Below are positions 7,978 to 14,884 of a stretch of DNA of 64,000 bases, piece by piece. A program made the position numbers and the translations under genes. The notes beneath the pieces were generated by a model. It was not told where the DNA came from. It did not search any database and saw only the letters and a program-made list of their open reading frames with translations. Each line of letters begins with the position of its first letter. Position 1 is the stretch's first letter. The stretch comes from Kitasatospora herbaricolor (GTDB lineage Bacteria; Actinomycetota; Actinomycetes; Streptomycetales; Streptomycetaceae), in assembly GCF_030813695.1 (NCBI RefSeq), contig NZ_JAUSVA010000002.1:620001-684000 (forward strand), read 5' to 3'.

Positions 7978-8230
7978 TGCCATGGTCTGGCCGGGTTTTG
8001 TCGCTCTCTGACTACCCGCCAGTAACACCTTCCGCCCCGGTCGGGCGGTTCACTCTTTTTTGGCAAGGCCGCACGGTGGCCGGCCTTTTCGCGCACTTCC
8101 GGGCGGCGGGCCCCGGGGGCGTGGCCGGCAGTGGATCAGACCAATCCCGCGGTGTGGATTTCCTTTCCACCGCCTTGTTCCGCCGCCTTGTTGTACGCAT
8201 TCATGCCAACTTTTCGAGGATCGGCATCAA

Positions 8231-9145
8231 GTGGACCCAGTCATCGACCCCGGCCTGAACTCGGCCGTGGAGCGCTACTACGACATCACCCTCGATCTGT
8301 ACGAGGACCTGTGGGGCGAACACGTCCACCACGGCTTCTGGGATCCCGGCGAGACCCCCGGTCTGCAGGGCGCGGACCGGCACGCCGCCACCGACCGGCT
8401 GGTCCACGAACTGGTCGACTACACCGGCGTGCCCGCCGGATCGCGGGTGCTCGACGTCGGCTGCGGCATCGGCGGCCCGGCGATGCACCTGGCCGGACCG
8501 CTGGGCTGCACCGTCGAGGGAATCACCCTCAGCGCCCTGCAGGCGACCCGTGCCAACGAGAAGGCCCAGGCCGCCGGCGTCGCCGGGCGGGCCCGCTTCC
8601 ACCAGCGGGACGCGCTCGCCAACGGCTACCCGGACGAGTCCTTCGGCGTGGTCTGGGCCCTGGAGAGCCTGATGCACATCGCCGACCGGGAGGCCTTCTT
8701 CGCCGAGGCGATGCGCCTGCTCACCCCGGGCGGCACGCTCGCCGTCGCCACCTGGGCGGTCCGCGACGGCGAACTCGACGACGACGAACGGGAGCTCGTC
8801 CGGCAGATCCTGGTCCACCAGGTGATGCCCGACTTCTCGTCCCTGGAGGAGCACGAGCGGCTGGCCACCGCGGCCGGATTCACCGAGGTCGCCACGGTGG
8901 ACTGGAGCGGCGCCGTCGCCAACTCCTGGGACCCCGGCTTCGCGCAGATCCAGCGGTTCGAGCGGGGACCGAAGGTGATGCGCGACCTGGCCCGCCGGCG
9001 CGGCGTGGACGTCCTGGGCTTCTTCCACGCGGGCCCGTTGATGAAGAAGGGCTTCGACACCGGCGTCATCACCTACGGCGCGCTGCGGGCCACCAAGCCC
9101 CGGCAGGACTCCCGGCGGGCGCCGTCCTCCGGCCTGGCGCCGTGA
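8231..9145 (+). CDS. SAM-dependent methyltransferase
   Basis: A 304-residue class I methyltransferase. Motif I is VLDVGCGIGGPAMHLA, followed by an ALESLMHI motif IV-like segment and LTPGGTLAVATW. The pattern resembles the small-molecule methyltransferases grouped with gamma-tocopherol and rifamycin-type enzymes. The start is taken as GTG at 8231 because GAGGA sits 10 nt upstream (8216-8220) and the protein then begins just before the conserved LNSAVERYYD. It opens the rightward operon; its stop overlaps the next GTG. It probably methylates a hydroxyl or a carbon of the aryl head group or polyene. Confidence 0.85.
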   Translation: MDPVIDPGLNSAVERYYDITLDLYEDLWGEHVHHGFWDPGETPGLQGADRHAATDRLVHELVDYTGVPAGSRVLDVGCGIGGPAMHLAGPLGCTVEGITLSALQATRANEKAQAAGVAGRARFHQRDALANGYPDESFGVVWALESLMHIADREAFFAEAMRLLTPGGTLAVATWAVRDGELDDDERELVRQILVHQVMPDFSSLEEHERLATAAGFTEVATVDWSGAVANSWDPGFAQIQRFERGPKVMRDLARRRGVDVLGFFHAGPLMKKGFDTGVITYGALRATKPRQDSRRAPSSGLAP

Positions 9146-9477
9146 GCGCGGACCCGGGCCGGGCGGAGCTGGTCCGCCGGATCGCGGACCTCCTGCGGGA
9201 GATCGTCGGCGAGGACCGGGCCTGGGCGGACGCCGTCCGCCCGGACACCCGCCTCGACGGGGAGTTACTCCTGGAGAGCCACGAGTTGGCGGCCTGGAGC
9301 CTGGCCCTGCGGCGCGAGCACGGGGACCACCTGGACCTGGTCGAGCACGTGGCCGGCCTCGACATCGACCAGATCATCGAGCTGACCGTCGGGGACGTGG
9401 CCGACCTCGTGGCAGCCGGACGACGCGAGTGCGTCGAGGCGGGCAGCGCCGGCACCAGCCCCCCGGCAGGCTCCTGA
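9142..9477 (+). CDS. Acyl carrier protein-like protein (ACP-3)
   Basis: A 111-residue protein with an ACP-like layout: an N-terminal helix, then LLLESHELAAWSLALRRE where the modified serine would lie, and a final helix ending TVGDVADLVA. The usual Asp-Ser-Leu is changed to Glu-Ser-His, so assignment as a working carrier is less sure than for the other two. The GTG at 9142 overlaps the methyltransferase stop (GTGA) and the stop overlaps the glycosyltransferase ATG (TGATG). Leu42 is TTA (9265-9267), two codons before the Glu-Ser motif. The position between tailoring genes suggests that methylation or glycosylation happens on a carrier-bound chain. Confidence 0.65.
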   Translation: MSADPGRAELVRRIADLLREIVGEDRAWADAVRPDTRLDGELLLESHELAAWSLALRREHGDHLDLVEHVAGLDIDQIIELTVGDVADLVAAGRRECVEAGSAGTSPPAGS

Positions 9478-10661
9478 TGGGCCGTTACCTGTTCGTCTCG
9501 CTGCCGCTGACCGGCCACGTCAATCCGCTGGCCGCCGTCTCCGGGGAACTGCTGGCACGCGGCCACGAGGTGCTGTGGGCCGGCTCCGAGGCCTTCCTGC
9601 GGCCGCTGCTCGGCCCCGACGCCGCGATCGCCCCGATCCCGCTACGGGCCCACCGCGGCCAGGCGGACCGGGGCATGGCGGCCGCGAAGTCGCGCTGGCA
9701 CGGCTACATCGTGCCGCACGCGAAGAGCACGCTGCCGGGCATCGAGCGGGCCGTCGCGGCCTTCCGGCCCGACGTCCTGGCCGTGGACCAGCACGCCGTC
9801 GCCGGCGCGGTCGCCGCCCACCGGGCCGCACTGCCCTGGGCCTCGCTGGCACCGACCACCATGGAACTCACCCGTCCGTACCGTGCGCTGCCCCGGGTCG
9901 AGGAGTGGATCCACCGGCGGATGGCGGCCGTCTGGACCACCGCCGGCCTCCCCGGCGAGCCGCCGCACGACCTGCGCTTCTCGCCGCACCTGCTGGTCGG
10001 CTTCACCGGCGAGGCCCTGACCGGCCCGCTGGAGTGGCCCCGGAACGCCGTCCTGGTCGGCCCCGCCCTGGCGCCGCGGGCACCGGACCCGGCGTTCCCG
10101 TGGGACTGGCCGGACCCGTCCCGGCGCCTGGTGCTGGTCACCGTGGGCACCCTGTCACTGGACCTCGCCCGGGAGTTCCACGCCCGGGTCGTCGAGGCCC
10201 TGCGGCCGCTCGGTGACCGCGTCCAGGCGATCGTGGCCGCGCCGGACGGCACGGTCACCGACCCGCCCGCGCACGTCCTGGTCCGCCCCCGGGTACCGGT
10301 GCTGGAGCTGATGCCCCGGCTGGACGCGGTGGTCAGCCACGGCGGACTGAACACCGTCTGCGAGGCGCTCGCCCACGGAGTGCCGCTGGTGGTGGCCCCG
10401 ATCAAGGGGGACCAGCCCATCAACGCCGCCCAGGTGGTGGCGGCGGGCGCCGGCCGCCGGGTCCGGTTCGCGAGCGTCCGGCCGGAGCCGCTGCGCGAGG
10501 AGCTGCTGGCCGTCCTGGACGACCCGTCCTACCGGGCCGCGGCGCGGCGGGTGGGCGAGTCCTTCGCCGCCGCCGGGGGCGCGGCGGCCGCGGCCGACCA
10601 CCTGGAGGCCCTGCTGAGCAGGACCGGCGGGCGCGGCGGACCGGACCGCCCGGTCTGCTGA
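9477..10661 (+). CDS. UDP-glycosyltransferase family protein (CrtX/macrolide GT-like)
   Basis: A 394-residue GT1-family (GT-B fold) enzyme. The N-terminal acceptor domain begins RYLFVSLPLTGHVNPL. The C-terminal donor-binding signature is SHGGLNTVCEALAHGVPL followed by KGDQPINA, as in zeaxanthin glucosyltransferase and macrolide glycosyltransferases. It would transfer a sugar from an NDP-sugar onto a hydroxyl of the product. The ATG at 9477 overlaps the ACP-3 stop. The nucleotide-sugar decarboxylase-like gene at the end of the operon may supply its donor, hinting at a pentose; this is inference. Confidence 0.88.
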   Translation: MGRYLFVSLPLTGHVNPLAAVSGELLARGHEVLWAGSEAFLRPLLGPDAAIAPIPLRAHRGQADRGMAAAKSRWHGYIVPHAKSTLPGIERAVAAFRPDVLAVDQHAVAGAVAAHRAALPWASLAPTTMELTRPYRALPRVEEWIHRRMAAVWTTAGLPGEPPHDLRFSPHLLVGFTGEALTGPLEWPRNAVLVGPALAPRAPDPAFPWDWPDPSRRLVLVTVGTLSLDLAREFHARVVEALRPLGDRVQAIVAAPDGTVTDPPAHVLVRPRVPVLELMPRLDAVVSHGGLNTVCEALAHGVPLVVAPIKGDQPINAAQVVAAGAGRRVRFASVRPEPLREELLAVLDDPSYRAAARRVGESFAAAGGAAAAADHLEALLSRTGGRGGPDRPVC

Positions 10662-10775
10662 CCTTCGAGCACCCCGAGCACCTCCCACGACTCCCACCGT
10701 CCCCTCCCCCACCACTCCCACCACCCCGGCCATCCAGGCCACTTCGACCATCCAAAGAACGGGAAGCGCACAGAC

Positions 10776-11540
10776 GTGAAGACGCTCCGCGACACCTGGC
10801 TGGTGTTCCAGCGGCACATGCTGCTGATGGTGAGGTCCCCGCTCTCGATCGTCCTGGGCGTGGCTCAGCCGGTCGTCTACCTGGCCCTGTTCGCGCCGCT
10901 GCTCAAGCCCGCGCTCGCCTCCATGGGCGCCGGCTCGATGACCGACGCCTACCGGATCTACGTACCCGGCATGCTGGTCGCCCTGGCCCTCGGCGGGGGC
11001 CTCTACGTCGGCTTCGGCCTGCTCGCCGAGCTGGGCTCGGGCGTCATCGAACGGGCCCGGGTCACCCCGATCAGCAGGGTGGCGCTGCTGCTCGGCCGAG
11101 CCCTGCGCGACGTGGTCACCCTGGTCATCCAGGCCGGCATCATCATCGTGCTGTCCATGCCCCTCGGACTCTTCGTCCGGATCCCGGACCTCCTGCTCGC
11201 CTACGTGCTCCTGGCGCTCATCACCCTGAGCAGCGCCTCGATCTCCTACGGCATCGCCCTCAAGGTGAGCAGCCCGGACGTGCTCGGCCAGCTGGTCAAC
11301 AACCTCGCGCAGCCGCTGATGCTGCTGTCGGGGACGCTGCTGCCGCTGGCGCTGGCACCGCTCTGGCTGCGCCGGGCCTCCGACTGGAACCCCTTCAGCT
11401 GGGCGGTGGTCGGCATGCGCTCGCTCTTCGCCGGCCACGCCGGCGATACCGCGGTCTGGCAGAGCATCGCGCTGATGGCCACCCTGGCGGTGCTGGCGCT
11501 CACCTGGTCGGCCCGCCTCTTCGCCCGCTCCGTCCGATGA
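10776..11540 (+). CDS. ABC-2 type transporter permease (DrrB-like)
   Basis: A 254-residue integral membrane protein with about six hydrophobic segments and the ABC-2 layout. The N-terminus MKTLRDTWLVFQRHMLL precedes the first membrane span, and the last third contains NPFSWAVVGMRSLF, typical of DrrB-type exporters. The GTG at 10776 has GGGAAG about 10 nt upstream. It lies 114 bp after the glycosyltransferase in a pyrimidine-rich spacer and is followed by its ATPase. Together they should export or extract the hydrophobic glycosylated product. Confidence 0.88.
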   Translation: MKTLRDTWLVFQRHMLLMVRSPLSIVLGVAQPVVYLALFAPLLKPALASMGAGSMTDAYRIYVPGMLVALALGGGLYVGFGLLAELGSGVIERARVTPISRVALLLGRALRDVVTLVIQAGIIIVLSMPLGLFVRIPDLLLAYVLLALITLSSASISYGIALKVSSPDVLGQLVNNLAQPLMLLSGTLLPLALAPLWLRRASDWNPFSWAVVGMRSLFAGHAGDTAVWQSIALMATLAVLALTWSARLFARSVR

Positions 11541-11615
11541 CGGCCGTACCGGTCCCCACCTCGGCACGCACCCCCGCCCCCGCACCGACCCCCGCCACCT
11601 GACAAGGACATCCCG

Positions 11616-12578
11616 ATGATCGAGACCAGCGGACTTCGGAAGTCCTTCCAGACCGGACGGCGCCGGAAGAGCACCGACGTGGAGGCGGTGGCGGGCCTGG
11701 ACCTCACCGTGGCCGAAGGTGAGATCTTCGGCTTCCTCGGCCCCAACGGCGCGGGCAAGACGACCACCCTGCGGATGCTCGCCACCCTGCTGCGCCCGGA
11801 CGCCGGCGACGCCGTCATCGCCGGCGCCGACCTGCGCACCCAGCAGGCCCAGGTCCGCCGCAGCATCGGCTACATCGCCCAGGGCGGCGGCACCTGGGAC
11901 GATGTGACGGCCCGTGAGGAACTGGTGATGCAGGCCCGGATGCACGGCATCGGCAAGGCCGAGGCGCAGAGCCGGGCGGTCGCCGCCCTCGACGCCTTCG
12001 ACCTCACCGAGTACGCCGACCGCAACTGCCGTACCTACTCCGGGGGCCAGCGCCGGCGGGTGGACATCGCCCTCGGCGTGATCCACCGGCCCAAGGTGCT
12101 CTTCCTGGACGAGCCCACCTCGGGTCTGGACCCGCAGAGCCGCTCGCACATGTGGGACGAGATCCGCCGGCTGCGCAGCGAGGGCATGACCGTCTTCCTC
12201 ACCACGCACTACCTGGACGAGGCGGACGCCCTCTGCGACCGCATCGCCATCATCGACGGCGGCGGCATCGTCGCCGAGGGGACGCCGACCGCGCTCAAGC
12301 GCTCGATCGCGGGCGAGGTGGTCACCGTCGGGGTGGCCGACGCCGGGGCCGCGGAGAAGGCGTCCGGGGTACTGGTCGAGCAGGAGTGCGTGCGCTCGGC
12401 CGAGGTGCGCGAGGGCGGCGGGCTGCGCCTGTCGGTGGACGCCGGCGAGACGGCGATGCCGCAGATCATGCGGGCCCTGGCGGACGCCGGGATCGAGCTG
12501 GCCACCATCGAGCTGCACCGGCCCACCCTGGACGACGTGTTCCTCACCAAGACCGGCCGCTCGCTGCGGGAGTCCTGA
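11616..12578 (+). CDS. ABC transporter ATP-binding protein (DrrA-like)
   Basis: A 320-residue ATPase with Walker A GPNGAGKTT (42-50), Q-loop YIAQGGG, signature YSGGQRRRVD (141-150), Walker B VLFLDEPTSGLD (161-172) and H-loop TTHYLDEAD. The extra C-terminal domain ending LDDVFLTKTGRSL is typical of the daunorubicin-resistance (DrrA) family. It pairs with the upstream permease as an exporter giving self-resistance or product secretion. An AAGGA ribosome-binding site precedes the ATG. Confidence 0.92.
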   Translation: MIETSGLRKSFQTGRRRKSTDVEAVAGLDLTVAEGEIFGFLGPNGAGKTTTLRMLATLLRPDAGDAVIAGADLRTQQAQVRRSIGYIAQGGGTWDDVTAREELVMQARMHGIGKAEAQSRAVAALDAFDLTEYADRNCRTYSGGQRRRVDIALGVIHRPKVLFLDEPTSGLDPQSRSHMWDEIRRLRSEGMTVFLTTHYLDEADALCDRIAIIDGGGIVAEGTPTALKRSIAGEVVTVGVADAGAAEKASGVLVEQECVRSAEVREGGGLRLSVDAGETAMPQIMRALADAGIELATIELHRPTLDDVFLTKTGRSLRES

Positions 12579-12622
12579 CCATGACGCGCGGTACGGCGAC
12601 AGAGACGACGAAGGAGAAGCAG

Positions 12623-13630
12623 ATGGACCGGAGCGGCCGGGACGCGGGCGGGTCGGACAGGTTCGGCCCGGACGACGACCGCAGGGTGCGCCGGGCGGTG
12701 GTCACCGGCGGCGCCGGCTTCGTCGGCTCGCACCTCTGCGACCGGCTGCGGGAGGAGGGCGCCTCGGTCGTCTGCGTCGACAATCTCCTCACCGGATCGG
12801 TCGACAACCTGGCCGCCCGGGCCGACGACCCCGGGTTCGTCCTGGACCGCAGCGACGTCTCCGAGGAGTTCGACGTCGAGGGGCCGGTCGACCTGGTGCT
12901 CCACCTCGCGTCACCGGCCTCGCCGCACGACTACGCGAGACACCCGATCGAGACCCTCAGGGCCGGTGCCCACGGCACCCTGAACGCCCTGGAGCTGGCC
13001 CGCCGCAAGGGCGCCCGGTTCCTGCTGGCCTCCACCTCGGAGGTCTACGGCGACCCGCTGGTCCACCCCCAGGTGGAGTCCTACTGGGGCAACGTCAACC
13101 CCGTCGGCCCCCGCAGCCAGTACGACGAGGCCAAGCGCTTCGCGGAGGCGCTCACCACCGCCTACCGGACCGCCCTGGGCGTGGACACCGTGATCGTCCG
13201 GCTCTTCAACACCTACGGCCCGCGGATGCGGCCCACCGACGGACGGGCGGTGCCCACCTTCATCACGCAGGCGCTGGCCGGGCGGCCGCTCACGGTCGCC
13301 GGCGACGGGGCGCAGACCCGATCGATCTGCTACGTGGACGACACCGTCAGCGGCATCCTGGCGGCGGCCGCCAGCGGGCACCGGGGGCCGGTCAACATCG
13401 GGAACCCGGTCGAGCTCAGCGTCCTGGAACTGGCGGAGCACATCCGCGAGTTGTGCTCCTCGACGTCGCCGGTCGAGTTCGTGGAGCGCCCCGGTGACGA
13501 TCCCACCCTGCGCCGCCCGGACATCGGGCTGGCCCGGTCGGCCTTCGGCTGGCAGCCGGTCGTGGACTTCGACAAGGGCCTGGCGATGACCATCGACTGG
13601 TTCGCCCGGCTCACCCCCGCCGGTCCTTGA
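12623..13630 (+). CDS. NAD-dependent nucleotide-sugar epimerase/decarboxylase (UDP-xylose synthase-like)
   Basis: A 335-residue short-chain dehydrogenase of the extended type. It has the NAD-binding GGAGFVGSHL, the STSEVYGDP segment, the YDEAK catalytic motif within SQYDEAKRFAE, and NTYGPRM then TRSICYVDD. These together strongly recall UDP-glucuronate decarboxylases (UXS), which make UDP-xylose. I chose the ATG at 12623 because AAGGAG stands 6 nt upstream; an in-frame ATG at 12581 would add 14 residues. It is the last gene of the operon and likely feeds the glycosyltransferase. dTDP-glucose dehydratase-like or epimerase activity is an alternative. Confidence 0.85.
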   Translation: MDRSGRDAGGSDRFGPDDDRRVRRAVVTGGAGFVGSHLCDRLREEGASVVCVDNLLTGSVDNLAARADDPGFVLDRSDVSEEFDVEGPVDLVLHLASPASPHDYARHPIETLRAGAHGTLNALELARRKGARFLLASTSEVYGDPLVHPQVESYWGNVNPVGPRSQYDEAKRFAEALTTAYRTALGVDTVIVRLFNTYGPRMRPTDGRAVPTFITQALAGRPLTVAGDGAQTRSICYVDDTVSGILAAAASGHRGPVNIGNPVELSVLELAEHIRELCSSTSPVEFVERPGDDPTLRRPDIGLARSAFGWQPVVDFDKGLAMTIDWFARLTPAGP

Positions 13631-13764
13631 CCGGGCCCGGCGGCGACCGGCCTTTTCGGAGGCCCACGCCCGGACCCGGCCGTGCGTCCTGCGGTTGACG
13701 TCCTTGCGGGGGTGATCGCGCCCCGCCAGGTCGGTCTCCTGGCGGGGGAGGCCAGGGCCTGCTG

Positions 13765-14561
13765 CCCGCGGTCGTAGATGCCGTCGCTCTGGGCAGCGGC
13801 CATGTCCACCAGGCCCTGTGCCCAGGCCTCGCTCATCCCGTACCGCGTCTTGCTCGTCCGGTAGGCGTCGTGGTCGGCCTGCTGGTAGCGGACGGGGTGC
13901 CCCAGCGCCTCGCTCATGACCTGTGCCATGCCGCTGGGGGACAGTGAGTCGGGGCTGACGACCGGGACGGTGTCCTGCCCGTCCCAGGAGTCGTGGGCGA
14001 GCAGGCGGGCGGCCGTGGCGGCGATGTCGCGGGTGGCGACGACCGCCAGCGTCCGGTCCGCGGTGTTCGGCATGACGAACATGCCCTCGTCCCTGATCGT
14101 CCGGGCCTGATGGAGGAGGTTCTCCATGAAATACGGCATCGCCAGGGCCCGGTAGCCGACGCCGGTGCTCTCGATCACGGCGTCCATGGCGAAGGCGGGA
14201 GACAGTTGTCCGGCGTGCCGGGGGTAGCCGCGGCCCAGGCTGGTGACGCCGACGACGCGTTTGACGCCCTGGGCCTTGACGGCGTCGCAGGCCGCGCGGG
14301 TGAAACCGAGGTAGTGCCCCTCGATGTCGTCGGCGCCCGGGTTCGGCGGGACGAGCCACAGGACGCTGTCGGCGCCCTTGAACGCCTCGGCGAGGACGTC
14401 GGGATCGCCGTGGGAGCCCTGGACGACCTCGGCGTGCTCGCACGCCTTCGGTGCGGGCCGGCCGGGGTCACGGGCGACGACGCGGACGGGCTGCCCGCCG
14501 CCGACCAGCGCGTCCAGGTCCTGCGGCCGATCTGGCCGGTGGGAGCGGTGATGACGATCAC
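13765..14561 (-). pseudogene. NmrA-like NAD(P)-binding protein, frameshifted
   Basis: An NmrA/quinone-reductase-type Rossmann protein. The start is convincing: GTG at 14561 with AAGGAGG 5 nt upstream, opening VIVITAPTGQIGR. About twelve codons in, near 14520-14526, the frame is lost. The homologous continuation DLDALVGGGQPVRVVARDPG is in another frame and needs one extra base. That second frame runs intact through VLWLVPPNPG, VTSLGRG and SDGIYD to about 13765. Beyond that the usual C-terminus is missing and the frame stays open into the antisense of the sugar-nucleotide gene. Either a decayed gene or a one-base sequence error plus a divergent C-terminus. Confidence 0.7.
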
Positions 14562-14704
14562 GGAAGCCTCCTTGGGATGTGGTTCGACGTCGCGGTCGGG
14601 GGATGCCGGCATCGCGATCACCGGGCACCGGCACTCGCGACGCTGTTTCCACTGATAAACCGGGAGGGCCGAGGTGACCGGGAGGGCTGGGAGGGCCATC
14701 GACG

Positions 14705-14718
14705 CGGGAGCGCTCCCA
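14705..14718. promoter_or_regulatory. CebR-like operator 1
   Basis: CGGGAGCGCTCCCA, one base from the palindromic CebR box TGGGAGCGCTCCCA that controls cello-oligosaccharide and cellulase genes in Streptomyces. It lies about 170 bp upstream of the cellulase start. Outside the two boxes, the 323-bp region 14562-14884 showed no gene. Confidence 0.8.
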
Positions 14719-14814
14719 CCACCCGTCGCCCATGGGTGCCGAAGAGGGAAGAAAACTTCTCGTGCGTCAGGGATTACGCCGAGGCCGTGGCTTGGCTACG
14801 CTCGACCCCGATCG

Positions 14815-14828
14815 CGGGAGCGCTCCCA
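14815..14828. promoter_or_regulatory. CebR-like operator 2
   Basis: A second CGGGAGCGCTCCCA, identical over 14 bp to the first and 110 bp downstream of it, 57 bp before the cellulase ATG. Binding of a CebR repressor here would block transcription until cellobiose or cellotriose releases it. Confidence 0.82.
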
Positions 14829-14884
14829 CGTTCATCTCGACCGTCCTGGATCCTCTCCCACCCGAGAGCACGCGGAGAACACCC

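Larger units (their letters stand above)
7767..8230. promoter_or_regulatory. Bidirectional control region of the biosynthetic cluster
   Basis: A 464-bp divergent intergenic region, less GC-rich than its surroundings around 7800-7930. It must hold promoters for both operons. Toward the ligase gene a TTGACA is present on the minus strand at 7855-7850, with a weak -10 candidate GAAAGT 17 bp on (7832-7827). The rightward promoter and a palindrome are listed separately. No gene was recognised in the interval. Confidence 0.6.

Noticed and set aside
10155..12518. A 787-codon minus-strand frame across the glycosyltransferase and ABC genes
   Set aside because: Antisense to three genes with clear family motifs; its translation is Gly/Asp/His-rich low complexity typical of reverse-frame GC-rich DNA.
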